From a virus: 33,841 bases of DNA. The notes under the pieces are model-generated. The model saw only the letters and a program-made list of their open reading frames with translations, had not been told where the DNA came from and searched no databases. The stretch covers positions 1 through 33,841 of the IMG/VR virus record IMGVR_UViG_3300031788_000067. The stretch is one strand, 5' to 3'. Shown in pieces: positions 8,790 to 15,946 of this stretch. Positions within the stretch are counted from its first letter, which is position 1; every line of letters starts with the position of its first letter. The translations under genes and the position numbers were made by a program.

Positions 8790-9814
8790 GTACTCAAAAG
8801 GAATTCCTACGAAACTTCGAAGTCCACGGCGATGGGCATCCAGTGGATCCCAATTCCTTCATGCTCCTGCCGGCAATGAACATTCCTGGTATGCGAGTAC
8901 GATGGGCCGCTGAGAACAAAGTCTCACAGAGTGTTCTCTTGAAAGTGCATGGTGGTCTGGGAGACCAAATCTGTGCTGAGCCAACCGTTCGCTTCGCAGT
9001 AGAAACTCTCAAGGATGTAGAAATCTCGCTTCTGGCCATGACTCCCGAACTCTACTCCCACATTCCCTTCAAGAAAGTCTACGAGAAAGGAGATTACCCA
9101 AACCTTGGAGAGCATCTGATCTTTGACCTATTTGCCCAGCAGGACTACTTCATCTTGAACTACATCAAGCATGAGCACTGTCATTGTGTCGACTTCTCCT
9201 GTCTGGTGGCCTTTCAAGGGATGGTACCCCAAGAGTTCAGGCAGATTAATCTCAAACCCTCCGAGGAATCATTTGCCAAGATCGAGCCTCATGCTGGACC
9301 TGACAAAGTCGTTGTCCATTGCGGGAAATCCTGGCAATCAAAGACCTTTCCGAATTGGTGGTGGAATCGTGTTTTAGCTAGGCTCAAAGAGAAATCAGCC
9401 GTTCCAATTTTAATTGGAAAAAGCGAAAATCCTAATTCGGTCACTGGGATGATCGAAGGAATTGATATCGAAGGCTGCATCGACTTACGTGACAAACTCC
9501 AAATCATGGAAACCGTGGCTTTACTTCAGAAGTCAAAGGTTCTTCTCACTAATGACTCTAGCCCTATGCACATGGCTGCTTCCGGAGATGCATGGATTGG
9601 ATTTGTCACAATGGCTCGTAGACCCGAGTTCCTCACTCACACTCGGCACGGACAATTCGGATGGAGAATGGAAAACATGTCCCGAGATGGAATCTGGTCC
9701 AAGAAAGACGTCTACCTCAAAGCAGGTCACATTGAAGAAATCGGAGACGAGCTTCGTGATTCATGGTTGCCCACTCCAGAAGCATTCGCAGACTGGGGAA
9801 TTGATAGACTATGA
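8786..9814 (+). CDS. GT9-family (heptosyltransferase-like) glycosyltransferase, copy 1
   Basis: This 342-residue protein has the marks of the ADP-heptose:LPS heptosyltransferase family (GT-B fold): an N-terminal 'LLKVHGGLGDQI' glycine loop at 52-62, a central 'VVHCGKSWQSKTFPNWWWNRV' acceptor/donor segment at 176-195, and the donor-binding motif LTNDSSPMHMAA at 254-265. The family moves a sugar from a nucleotide donor to a lipid-linked or surface glycan in the cytoplasm. The gene is coupled by ATGA overlaps to genes on both sides. A paralogue lies at 25924-26931; the two share the same architecture, including an N-terminal extension and a 'THCHCIDFPSLTAF'-like segment. The donor and acceptor cannot be read from sequence. 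Confidence 0.85.
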   Translation: MSTQKEFLRNFEVHGDGHPVDPNSFMLLPAMNIPGMRVRWAAENKVSQSVLLKVHGGLGDQICAEPTVRFAVETLKDVEISLLAMTPELYSHIPFKKVYEKGDYPNLGEHLIFDLFAQQDYFILNYIKHEHCHCVDFSCLVAFQGMVPQEFRQINLKPSEESFAKIEPHAGPDKVVVHCGKSWQSKTFPNWWWNRVLARLKEKSAVPILIGKSENPNSVTGMIEGIDIEGCIDLRDKLQIMETVALLQKSKVLLTNDSSPMHMAASGDAWIGFVTMARRPEFLTHTRHGQFGWRMENMSRDGIWSKKDVYLKAGHIEEIGDELRDSWLPTPEAFADWGIDRL

Positions 9815-10473
9815 TCACCGCTCTCTACACAACCAGTTACCTAGAGGGTCAAGACTGGCAAGGAAATGACCGTCTTCAACGTAACCTGAAATACCTGAAA
9901 TACTATCAGGCTCTCAAAGAGAAGCTCGGATATGACAAGATCGTATTTGCTGACAATGCTTCATCCGATAAGAATCGACATACTCTTTTAGAGGCCGGTG
10001 GTCCGGACGTCTCCATGATCGGATTTGAGGATCACCTTCCTCGGACAAGCATTTATGGTTATCCCTACTGCTGGAGAGCTCTTTATGCCTTCGAAATCCT
10101 CATCAATAAAGGCTACGAGAAGATCATCAATATCGATTCAGATTGTTTCGTTCTCACTCAAAGAGCTCTCGATTACATTAAGAATTTGGAAACCGGATGG
10201 ACTACCTTCTGGTGCAAGAAGTATGGATTCCCGGAAACGGCTATTCAGATTATTTGCAAAGATACCTTTCCTGAATTCTTAGACTTCACCAAAGAATGTC
10301 GATGGGAGGACCGAGGAACTAGTAAACCCATGGAGATTCTATTGCCTTTTACTCATGTGAATAAAGAGTTGAACTGCGACAGATGGGGAGAGACTAGAGA
10401 GGCACTTTCTCCGGACAAGGATATCTACTGCCAAGGCAATCTAGATACAAACTTTGTATTTCAATCTGCATAA
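9811..10473 (+). CDS. GT-A-type glycosyltransferase-like protein
   Basis: This 220-residue protein resembles a nucleotide-diphospho-sugar transferase. The N-terminus MITALYTTSYLEGQDW leads into 'YDKIVFADNASSD' at 41-53, a typical GT-A start. 'KIINIDSDCFVLTQRAL' at 104-120 carries a DSD (DxD) metal/nucleotide-binding motif at 109-111. The C-terminal part is Cys- and Trp-containing (TTFWCKKYGFPE) and ends in 'CQGNLDTNFVFQSA'. It overlaps the GT9 gene by ATGA, so the two enzymes probably act on the same glycan. It is the last gene of the plus-strand cassette. Confidence 0.7.
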   Translation: MITALYTTSYLEGQDWQGNDRLQRNLKYLKYYQALKEKLGYDKIVFADNASSDKNRHTLLEAGGPDVSMIGFEDHLPRTSIYGYPYCWRALYAFEILINKGYEKIINIDSDCFVLTQRALDYIKNLETGWTTFWCKKYGFPETAIQIICKDTFPEFLDFTKECRWEDRGTSKPMEILLPFTHVNKELNCDRWGETREALSPDKDIYCQGNLDTNFVFQSA

Positions 10474-10691
10474 TGATACCCAAATAGAATGAAAATACTC
10501 GATTTCATAACTGATTCTTGTCCGTATTCCACAAATCCACTTGATGCGCAAAATGTTCAAACGCCAAGATCTTTCGGGGCTTCAGCATCATGAAGAAACT
10601 CTTGAAGAGAAGGAAAAACGCATCCCAAGGGATGATAAATCATTGGGATAAATTATATCTAGAATCCGCTCGTATCATCCTGAAATCGCAA
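10474..10691. other. Convergent intergenic region with two tiny plus-strand ORFs
   Basis: This 218-base gap lies between the end of the glycosyltransferase cassette and the end of the terminase gene. It holds a 34-codon ORF at 10489-10593 (starting MKILDFITDSCPYSTNP) and an overlapping 35-codon ORF at 10544-10651 (MRKMFKRQDLSGLQHHEET). Neither has a clear ribosome binding site. The first reads like the start of another sugar enzyme that has lost the rest, so the stretch may be a decayed fourth cassette gene. It also contains the minus-strand terminator listed separately. Confidence 0.3.
10614..10649 (-). terminator. Intrinsic terminator after large terminase
   Basis: On the minus strand, stem ATCCCA/TGGGAT (10644-10649 with 10622-10627) with an inner ATGAT/ATCAT stem and an AA loop is followed within a few bases by five T (10618-10614). 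It lies about 43 bases after the terminase stop. The T-run is three bases away from the stem, so strength is moderate. Confidence 0.6.
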
Positions 10692-12125
10692 TTAACCCAT
10701 CCATCCCCGTCCCCCTTGCAAAGGTTGAGATTTACACTGGGGAGTCTTCTCAAGAGGCTTCGTTTTCATCCACGTAAGCCCTGAAGAGATAAGGTACCTC
10801 GTCCCATCCATGAGATGGTCATTCTGCTTCACAATGCGGCCCTTGTCATCGCGACGATAAATTCTAAATTCTGTCAGCCAATTCACCATGGACTTGAATA
10901 CCTTCAGCCGCCCAGTCGAAAGCCTGGTCCACACTTCGTAGATTCCAGCTTCGACCCCATTCTGCGCCATCTCGAGATTCAGCCCAAGATCCTTGTACAT
11001 CTGCAGAAGCTGGAGACCGTCCGCCTGAGACCTCCCACGAGCAGCTGGATCAATGAGACCCGGCATCCATTCACCTCGAGCCCGGATTCCAGCCGCATGG
11101 ATCGCAGGCTCCGCCTGTCCTCGGTAATGCTCACTATAGAGATAGACCGTATCAGTCTCCCGATTCCACGCACCCCAGGGAGCTGCCGTCCGATTCCATC
11201 CCACGTCGAATCCATAGCCCCTGGGCCAATGATCCGGGATCTGAAAATCATCCACGATGATGTTACTCTCAGGGACGGGGTAAATTGCCCCGGATCCCAG
11301 CTGAGGTATTCCCTTCGCACGAGCATCCCTTTCATGGGGAGGGAATGACGCAATGAGCTTAGCCTTGGTTTCCGGACTCAGATGAGGTGCATCATCAAAA
11401 CCGATCGTCAAAACGAACCGATTCTCATTGGGCTCATTCAGAAAACTCAACACGACAGCACTCATGCCCTTCAATGGGGTAAAGGTGCAGATGATGAGCC
11501 CACTTTCTTCACCAGGAGTCGTAGCCGTGAGCCGAGTGAGACATTCCGTGTAAATCCGGTAATCAGGTTCTTCATCCAAGCAAATCCCATGCTTCTTAGT
11601 GCCCTGGAATTTCTCTCGCCCTTGATCATAGGACTTGAACGAGAGCGAGCTCTCTCCTCCTGACTTGTGCTTGACACGCACGGTGTCCACAGCGTCTGCT
11701 ACACCCCTCCTGCGGCTGGGATCCCCGATGATGTACTCTTTCGGGATCATTCCGGTGCCTATGTGATCGATCTTCCCAAGGAATTCCAGCTGAAGGATAT
11801 CTCGAGTAGTCTCACTTGTATCTGAAGCAGCCCACCATTCTACGGGGTGATTGAACCTCCGACCTGGCCACCAATCTGGGTAAAGTCCCGTGAGATGGAG
11901 GGTCGTCTCATAGGCGCTCATTGTGGTTTTTCCCACACGATTCGCGGCGATTGCGGCACGCTCTAGCTTGGTTTTTCCCTCGGCAAAGAAGTTGACATGC
12001 TTTGGGTAGAGCTCGCGCCTCAGAATGCCAGTGTCTTGGAAGTAATTGAAGATCTTTCGGCCGCTGGTTCTACGCTCTTGCTCTTCGAGGAGAGAGATCA
12101 GTTCAAGTTTCTCAGAGCGGTTCAC
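10692..12125 (-). CDS. Terminase large subunit (packaging ATPase and nuclease)
   Basis: The protein has 477 residues. A Walker A-like P-loop AANRVGKTT lies at 60-68, followed by 'LTGLYPDWWPGRRF', a hallmark of one common phage terminase clade. Walker B ICLDEEP is at 181-187 with its catalytic acidic pair, and motif III TFTPLKGM at 214-221. The nuclease domain follows, with acidic metal ligands in RGYGFDVGW (Asp307) and LIDPAARG (Asp359). It docks on the portal, pumps DNA and makes the packaging cuts. It overlaps the 61-residue gene by four bases; the small terminase is two genes upstream. The last ~15 residues are Lys/Gln-rich. Confidence 0.94.
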   Translation of the reverse strand: MNRSEKLELISLLEEQERRTSGRKIFNYFQDTGILRRELYPKHVNFFAEGKTKLERAAIAANRVGKTTMSAYETTLHLTGLYPDWWPGRRFNHPVEWWAASDTSETTRDILQLEFLGKIDHIGTGMIPKEYIIGDPSRRRGVADAVDTVRVKHKSGGESSLSFKSYDQGREKFQGTKKHGICLDEEPDYRIYTECLTRLTATTPGEESGLIICTFTPLKGMSAVVLSFLNEPNENRFVLTIGFDDAPHLSPETKAKLIASFPPHERDARAKGIPQLGSGAIYPVPESNIIVDDFQIPDHWPRGYGFDVGWNRTAAPWGAWNRETDTVYLYSEHYRGQAEPAIHAAGIRARGEWMPGLIDPAARGRSQADGLQLLQMYKDLGLNLEMAQNGVEAGIYEVWTRLSTGRLKVFKSMVNWLTEFRIYRRDDKGRIVKQNDHLMDGTRYLISSGLTWMKTKPLEKTPQCKSQPLQGGRGWMG

Positions 12126-12307
12126 TTATGCATTTTTGACAAAGTAAGTGCAAGCCGCGCCCTCTCGCCCTCTTTACCCTTCGCCTTTGCTGCATGTTCT
12201 AATTCCTTGTGAGGAATCTTCTGGCCTGGCTTAACGCCTAATTCTTTGTGCAACGCTCCTGGTTTACCTACTGCGTTCTGGATCCAATGTTTCACGGCCA
12301 TGATCAT
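12122..12307 (-). CDS. Small basic conserved phage protein (61 aa)
   Basis: This 61-residue basic protein has the segments WIQNAVGKPGALHKELGV and 'KIPHKELEHAAKAKGKEGERARLALTL'. The combination 'KPGALHxxLGVxxGxKIPxKxL' followed by 'RARLAxTL' recurs in short proteins of many phages, where its role is unknown. It overlaps by ATGA with both the small and the large terminase genes, so it is translated with them and may help DNA packaging or bind DNA. Confidence 0.75.
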   Translation of the reverse strand: MIMAVKHWIQNAVGKPGALHKELGVKPGQKIPHKELEHAAKAKGKEGERARLALTLSKMHK

Positions 12308-12717
12308 CTCTCTTTCGGTTTACTCTTTTTCAAAAGCCTTTCAATCTTGGCATCTAGCTGCTCATCTGTCAGCTCAGAATGAATCTGAGTTTCAATGGGC
12401 TTGCCTTCGGGACCAGAGACTTCCACGGCGTGAGATTCTTTCCATCCCGCTCTACATTTCAAATAGAACATGGTCATTGCCGGGACCTTTCCAGTCACCG
12501 CCTGCTGATATGCCGACTTGCCGACTTGGAATATTGCCTTAGATCTTCCTTTTTTTAACGCATCACTAACTTCTTTGTCTCTCCTTATTATTCGCTCCAG
12601 GGTTGCAGGAGCAAGATCTAGAAGAGGCGCTATTTGGTCAATAGTCAATCCCACATGAGCCATAGCTTCAAGGTCTTTTAATTGCTCTTTCGTAAGGGTA
12701 GGTTTAGGTCTAGCCAT
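12304..12717 (-). CDS. Terminase small subunit-like protein
   Basis: This 137-residue protein has an N-terminal helix-turn-helix region at about 8-50 (LTKEQLKDLEAMAHVGLTIDQIAPLLDLAPATLERIIRRD). A conserved 'MTMFYLKCRAGWKE' segment follows at 81-94, as in HTH-type small terminases. The C-terminus (EQLDAKIERLLKKSKPKER) is a basic amphipathic helix that could contact the large subunit. It is coupled by ATGA to the next gene in the packaging operon. It would recognise the packaging start site and regulate the large subunit. Confidence 0.85.
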   Translation of the reverse strand: MARPKPTLTKEQLKDLEAMAHVGLTIDQIAPLLDLAPATLERIIRRDKEVSDALKKGRSKAIFQVGKSAYQQAVTGKVPAMTMFYLKCRAGWKESHAVEVSGPEGKPIETQIHSELTDEQLDAKIERLLKKSKPKER

Positions 12718-12745
12718 TTGCGTTATTACATCCTTATGGTATAAT
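12718..12745 (+). promoter_or_regulatory. Sigma70-type promoter on the plus strand
   Basis: A -35 box TTGCGT (12718-12723) and a perfect -10 box TATAAT (12740-12745) are 16 bases apart. The predicted transcription start (about 12752) falls on or next to the ATG of the downstream ORF at 12751, so the message would be leaderless or nearly so. The -35 box overlaps the start codon of the small terminase gene on the other strand. Confidence 0.6.
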
Positions 12746-12750
12746 TACTC

Positions 12751-12978
12751 ATGGACAGATTAATTAAGTTCAATTCTTTTAGTGGACATGGGTGGCTCAA
12801 AAAGGCCCATAGCCGACTTGGCCAAGCGGACCTTGCTTTGGCCCATTCATTCATCCAAGAAAACCAGTCTCTCGATAAGGGAGCCTTTGAATTGAAAGTT
12901 AACCGTATGTTCCTTGATCGGCCTAAACCTAAAAACTGGACAGTCATTGTTGAACTACTCACTTGTTGCAACTCCTAA
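12751..12978 (+). CDS. Small protein of unknown function behind a strong promoter (75 aa)
   Basis: This 75-residue ORF begins right after a consensus-like promoter. It is moderately basic (FNSFSGHGWLKKAHSRLGQ, then ALAHSFIQENQSLDKGAF), with a hydrophobic C-terminal strand (WTVIVELLTCC). No ribosome binding site precedes the ATG, which fits leaderless translation if the promoter call is right. It lies opposite in direction to the terminase and methyltransferase genes and overlaps the methyltransferase 3' end by 24 bases. An antisense ORF of similar length (12726-12971) is the alternative. I do not recognise the protein. Confidence 0.45.
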   Translation: MDRLIKFNSFSGHGWLKKAHSRLGQADLALAHSFIQENQSLDKGAFELKVNRMFLDRPKPKNWTVIVELLTCCNS

Positions 12979-13866
12979 CTCCTCGTTCATACCCTCAATG
13001 TCCGCTATTTCTACCGTGCCACAAGCCTCGGTAGCTTTTCTGGGATCCCCTTTGCAAAAAACCAGTACATTTTGATGGGTCTTGCCCATCTTCCTGGTCG
13101 CGCTGAATGCTTTGCCCACACGAATCGGGAGAGACCCGAGAGAGGTCACCAAAATAGCCTCATTGTAAAGTCTAGCTCCAGCCATCTCAAACGCCTCAAT
13201 TGTATGACTCACAAAATTCCTATAGAAGCCCTTCTTGTCTCTTAAGTCTCCTACTACAAAGCAGGCAAAACGGTCCTCTTTCAAAAGGTCTACCGAACCT
13301 AAAATAATCTCGTTATAGGCCTTAATGAATTGCTCGTAGGGCATCGTACTTAGATCCTTTGGATCTTCCGAGTAAACCTCTAAATCGGCATAGGGAGGAC
13401 AACTAAAAATGAGATCAGGCACAAAATCTTTCACGTGATTCTTGATCTCCACACTGTCTCCACAAATCCATACAGGTTGTGGGTCCTGGCAAATCTGGGT
13501 AGCTTGTGTTCGATTCGCTTCCACCTGTTCTTGTCGGAGCTCAATCCCAACGTATTGACGATCTAATTTTGAAGCCACGATACCTCTAACGGATCCGCCA
13601 GCAAAAGGGTCAAGAACATTTCCCTTGATTGGGCAAAACCAACGATAGGCGAGCTCACAAAGAACCGGATCGAAAATGGAAGTTCCAGCACTCGGCTGAG
13701 CCGCAAGAATCTTGCGGCTCACTTCATCTAGGGCATCTGGATCCCTATTACCTTTAACCCATGTTAAATTTTCCGATGCTGATTTGGCATGAAGGTCTTC
13801 CGGGAAGACCTTCCCATTTACATATTTACTTGGTGGTTTGCTCCCACCAGGAATTGCATTACTCAT
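12955..13866 (-). CDS. Site-specific DNA methyltransferase (N4-cytosine / N6-adenine type)
   Basis: This 303-residue enzyme has SAM-binding motif I DPFAGGSVRG at 86-95, followed by catalytic motif IV SCPPY at 155-159, so the motif order is I then IV. A Ser before PPY is commonest in N4-cytosine enzymes, but N6-adenine is also possible. The N-terminal 'DEVSRKILAAQPSAGTSIFDPVL' is typical of phage ParB-methyltransferase systems. It would methylate phage and possibly host DNA to evade restriction. The ATG directly abuts a (CAACGGG)4 tandem repeat, whose GGG units also sit at ribosome-binding distance. It overlaps an upstream 46-codon frame by ATGA. The ParB-like gene at 14111-14683 is its likely partner. 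Confidence 0.85.
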   Translation of the reverse strand: MSNAIPGGSKPPSKYVNGKVFPEDLHAKSASENLTWVKGNRDPDALDEVSRKILAAQPSAGTSIFDPVLCELAYRWFCPIKGNVLDPFAGGSVRGIVASKLDRQYVGIELRQEQVEANRTQATQICQDPQPVWICGDSVEIKNHVKDFVPDLIFSCPPYADLEVYSEDPKDLSTMPYEQFIKAYNEIILGSVDLLKEDRFACFVVGDLRDKKGFYRNFVSHTIEAFEMAGARLYNEAILVTSLGSLPIRVGKAFSATRKMGKTHQNVLVFCKGDPRKATEACGTVEIADIEGMNEELGVATSE

Positions 13867-14003
13867 CCCGTTGCCCGTTGCCCGTTGCCCGTTGCTTGGG
13901 TATCCATTCGCCCTTCAATATGTCCTGACCTAGAAATCTCGCCTTTCTTTTCATAAGCTGTTTTCCGTTGCATTGGATCATTGTGCATTGCCATTTTAGG
14001 CAT
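13863..14003 (-). CDS. 46-codon ORF running through the heptanucleotide repeat (linker remnant?)
   Basis: This frame starts MPKMAMHNDPMQRKTAYEKK and ends in a segment encoded by the CAACGGG repeat (QATGNGQRATG). Its start overlaps the 32-codon upstream frame by 8 bases and its stop overlaps the methyltransferase ATG (ATGA). It is in a different frame from both neighbours. It may be a real coupled mini-gene or, more likely, a piece of a once continuous ParB-linker-methyltransferase protein. Adding one heptad (five copies), or losing two, would put this frame in phase with the methyltransferase. Confidence 0.35.
   Translation of the reverse strand: MPKMAMHNDPMQRKTAYEKKGEISRSGHIEGRMDTQATGNGQRATG
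13867..13894. repeat. Tandem heptanucleotide repeat, four copies
   Basis: Four perfect copies of CCCGTTG on the plus strand (CAACGGG on the minus strand) end exactly one base before the methyltransferase start codon. A 7-base unit changes reading frame by one base per copy, the classic form of a slippage-prone contingency repeat. Confidence 0.95.
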
Positions 14004-14094
14004 ATTTTCCAGTCCGTTTCAAAATCGCATTTTGATTAGGCGCAATCGCCCCTAATGTGGTGCCTGAATTTTTCCCAGTTTTTCCATTTGCCAT
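13996..14094 (-). CDS. 32-codon ORF between ParB-like gene and methyltransferase (linker remnant?)
   Basis: The frame reads MANGKTGKNSGTTLGAIAPN and ends KRTGKYA. It is open further upstream to the G10 tract, so that with nine rather than ten G the ParB-like protein would read straight into it. It shares its reading frame with the methyltransferase but is separated from it by several stops. Either a small coupled gene or the displaced C-terminus of the ParB-like protein; I favour the second. Confidence 0.35.
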   Translation of the reverse strand: MANGKTGKNSGTTLGAIAPNQNAILKRTGKYA

Positions 14095-14110
14095 TGATGA
14101 TCCTGATATG

Positions 14111-14683
14111 TCATCCCCCCCCCCGGCCTATTTCAGATTGAATACCGAGAGCAAGCCATTGTCGTTTTCGCTCTTGCCAATAGCCCTGACGCGCATCCAA
14201 AATAGTAAACGGTGGGACTAGAAAGCGTTCAGATAATTTAGGACCCGGCCCATCTCCTGGAGCACCGTCCTCATTCAAATCCAATTTGAAATCCTTAATC
14301 CCCAAAAGATCAATGTCGAAATCCGGACCTAAATCGGCAAGGTCAACATTAATCCCAGCAAGATCGAGCTCACTCCAAGACGCGATGGCATTGTCACTTT
14401 GAATGAAAGCGTACTCAACCTCATCCGATTCAAAGTCCTGATAGACCACTGGAGCCTGGCTCCATCCGTTCTTCAGGATGGCTTCCAATGTCCCATGTCC
14501 CTTCACCATGAATCCGGAGAGATTTGAGAGGACGATCGGAGCCCGGATGCCCTGATAAGCCAAGATCTTTGCCAGTCGCTCGATCTGTTCGGGTGAGTGC
14601 TTATTTCGATTCTTTGGGTGTGGTTTGAGCTCGGAGCAGGGAATCAATTTGTGATAGGCGCAATGTATTGCGGGGGTACCCAT
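14111..14683 (-). CDS. ParB-like nuclease/binding-domain protein
   Basis: From the ATG at 14683 the protein has 190 residues; a TTG start at 14752 would add 23 poorly conserved residues. The N-terminal ParB/sulfiredoxin-type domain includes 'LIPCSELKPHPKNRNKH' and 'SPEQIERLAKILAYQGIRAPIVL', then 'MVKGHGTLEAILKNG' in place of the usual GERR box, and 'YAFIQSDNAIASWSELD'. The C-terminal part 'RFLVPPFTILDARQGYWQERKRQW' is typical of phage proteins in which ParB domains are fused to or paired with DNA methyltransferases. The protein ends abruptly at a G10 tract (…EIGRGGG). Losing one G would extend it into the 32-codon frame. It probably forms one functional unit with the downstream methyltransferase. 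Confidence 0.75.
   Translation of the reverse strand: MGTPAIHCAYHKLIPCSELKPHPKNRNKHSPEQIERLAKILAYQGIRAPIVLSNLSGFMVKGHGTLEAILKNGWSQAPVVYQDFESDEVEYAFIQSDNAIASWSELDLAGINVDLADLGPDFDIDLLGIKDFKLDLNEDGAPGDGPGPKLSERFLVPPFTILDARQGYWQERKRQWLALGIQSEIGRGGG
14115..14124. repeat. Homopolymeric C10/G10 tract at the 3' end of the ParB-like gene
   Basis: Ten consecutive C on the plus strand lie within the last codons of the ParB-like gene. With ten G the frame ends four bases after the tract; with nine G it continues for about 40 more codons. Such tracts are both slippage hot spots in vivo and a common place for assembly errors. Confidence 0.9.
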
Positions 14684-15007
14684 TATATCAACCGTATCAG
14701 TCAAGCTTTCGAATTCATAGTGTCTGAATCGACTTGGGGCAATTTTTCTCAAAATCCCAATTCACTTTCACAGTCGCCTCTCCCTTGGTGACCAGGCCCG
14801 TGGTCAGGACATTGCATGACGCGTTGCATCCAATACCGAGTGTATAACTGACAAAATCTCTCTTGTTTTCCAAGGAGCTTCCGATTGGGTCTTGTATCGG
14901 CCATATTCTCTAGGGTACCTACCTTACTTTTTTAGTAAAGTTAAGAACTGAACATCACATTTCGTATCGGAGTTGTTGATCTTATTTCACTGTGTCAAAG
15001 TAAACCT
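14684..15007. other. Upstream region of the ParB-like gene, no firm gene
   Basis: This 324-base stretch, which includes the upstream sequence in frame with ParB down from the TTG at 14752, holds no well-supported gene. A 26-codon minus-strand ORF (14749-14829, starting MQRVMQCPDHGPGHQ) has no clear ribosome binding site. Possible control elements are the inverted repeat at 14789-14806 and the AT-rich dyad TTACT/AGTAA near 14923-14937. No convincing -35/-10 pair could be placed on either strand. Confidence 0.4.
14789..14806. repeat. Perfect inverted repeat TGACCA-6-TGGTCA, possible operator
   Basis: Arms 14789-14794 and 14801-14806 are separated by GGCCCG. It lies about 105 bases upstream of the ParB-like ATG in a non-coding stretch, where a repressor could act. 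It could equally be a small RNA hairpin. Confidence 0.4.
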
Positions 15008-15193
15008 ATGGACCTAGGCGACTGCCCTATTTGCGAAGAGCCCATCGAACGAGATCTAGTTCTCTTAAGACCCAAGAAATGTTGCGCTCGCTATTCTGTC
15101 ACAGTGAAGATCGGAAAGATCGAAAGGGGAAAGCCGTTGATCGATGATGATCAACAAGAATCATTTCATCCTTTCGACCATGAATTTCCTTAA
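15008..15193 (+). CDS. Small Cys-containing (zinc-ribbon-like) protein, 61 aa
   Basis: This 61-residue ORF has CPICEEPI at about 6-13 and a CC pair at 25-26, which together could bind one zinc ion. A basic middle and an acidic C-terminus follow. The ribosome binding site is weak, and the 3' end overlaps the convergent ribbon-helix-helix gene by 33 bases. The zinc-binding pattern argues for a real gene, but start and function are uncertain. Confidence 0.45.
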   Translation: MDLGDCPICEEPIERDLVLLRPKKCCARYSVTVKIGKIERGKPLIDDDQQESFHPFDHEFP

Positions 15194-15538
15194 TTTTTCC
15201 ATTACCTCTGCAACTTCGCCGAAGTCGTCATCCTTATAATTTCCAAGCCCATCCCATCGGCTCAAAAGTTCTAAAAGAATTGGAATTAACTCCTTGAATA
15301 CCAGAAGAGCAGAATTGGCATTCTCCAATTGAGAAACGAGCGAGAAGCCTTCACCCTCCCCTCCCAAATCATCCAAGAACTTCTGAAGACATCCCGAAAT
15401 AAACTCCCTGGCCGTCACATTCTTCTCCTGCATGACTTTCTTGACACGCTTCCAGAGTGACTCAGGAATCCTAGCCTGTATGAGCACGAGCTTTGGCTGC
15501 TTCGGCAGATAATCTTCCGCGTCTTTCCGGACACTCAC
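15161..15538 (-). CDS. Ribbon-helix-helix-like DNA-binding protein
   Basis: This 125-residue protein has a segment at about 16-57 (KLVLIQARIPESLWKRVKKV, then NVTAREFISGCLQKFLDDL). It has the strand-helix-helix pattern of Arc/MetJ-type (RHH) repressors or toxin-antitoxin partners. The rest is helical and acidic. The start is GTG, overlapping the upstream 64-codon gene by GTGA. It is the third gene of a small minus-strand operon that starts at 15879, and may regulate the divergent promoters at 15880-15976. Confidence 0.6.
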   Translation of the reverse strand: MSVRKDAEDYLPKQPKLVLIQARIPESLWKRVKKVMQEKNVTAREFISGCLQKFLDDLGGEGEGFSLVSQLENANSALLVFKELIPILLELLSRWDGLGNYKDDDFGEVAEVMEKLRKFMVERMK

Positions 15539-15729
15539 GCAGCCTCCTTTCGAAGCTCTTCTTTGAGCTTCTCAATCTGAAGCTTGCGTTTGAAAATGAG
15601 CTTGTCGAGTGCCTCAACCGCATTAGTTGCACCAAATGCTAGGAACTTGATCTTTTCGATCTCAAGCTCCGTGATGCTTCTATCCAAAAGATCTGCAATC
15701 AAGTCTTTATGTGTAAGATGTAGAGTCAT
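15535..15729 (-). CDS. Small helical protein of unknown function (64 aa)
   Basis: This 64-residue protein is almost entirely helical (DLIADLLDRSITELEIEKI, then a Lys/Glu-rich coiled-coil-like C-terminus). It is preceded by an AAAGGTGAT ribosome binding site, lies 3 bases after the 48-codon gene and overlaps the next gene by GTGA. It could be a partner or dimerisation protein for the RHH-like product. I do not recognise it. Confidence 0.65.
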   Translation of the reverse strand: MTLHLTHKDLIADLLDRSITELEIEKIKFLAFGATNAVEALDKLIFKRKLQIEKLKEELRKEAA

Positions 15730-15732
15730 AAA

Positions 15733-15879
15733 TCACCTTTTTCTCATTGCAATAATTTGTTCAGGAGAAACTATTTCTCCAGTTTCAGCCCAAATCACTG
15801 CCGAGAGCTCCTTAGGAGAATAGTTCTCCGGATAGCTTTGAACCAATTCGATTAATTCAAATTCTTCTGTCTTTTTCAT
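15733..15879 (-). CDS. Small protein of unknown function (48 aa)
   Basis: This 48-codon gene has a very good ribosome binding site (GAGGTGG three bases before the ATG). Its product begins MKKTEEFELIELVQSYPENY and continues with 'SPKELSAVIWAETGEIVSPEQIIAMRKR', which could form a small helix-turn-helix. It is the first gene of a three-gene minus-strand operon, followed at 3 bases by the 64-residue gene. Confidence 0.7.
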   Translation of the reverse strand: MKKTEEFELIELVQSYPENYSPKELSAVIWAETGEIVSPEQIIAMRKR

Positions 15880-15896
15880 AACCACCTCACATTTAC

Positions 15897-15925
15897 ATGA
15901 TGACATTGTGTATATAAATAGTCAA
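15897..15925 (-). promoter_or_regulatory. Possible promoter for the 48-64-125-residue gene operon
   Basis: On the minus strand, TTGACT (15925-15920) and CATCAT (15902-15897) are separated by 17 bases. The -35 matches 5/6 and the -10 matches 4/6. The predicted start would leave about a 10-base leader that includes the GAGGTGG ribosome binding site. Confidence 0.4.
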
Positions 15926-15946
15926 TATCAATTCTCATACTTTTCC

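Noticed and set aside
10590-10784. 64-codon plus-strand ORF over the end of the terminase gene
   Set aside because: It overlaps the terminase C-terminus antisense, has basic low-complexity sequence and no ribosome binding site.
12811-12835. tRNA-like stretch GCCGACTTGGCCAAGCGGA
   Set aside because: No acceptor stem, anticodon arm or T-arm can be formed around it.
12726-12971. 81-codon minus-strand ORF opposite the 75-codon plus-strand ORF
   Set aside because: It has no ribosome binding site and the plus-strand frame has a consensus promoter; kept only as an alternative.
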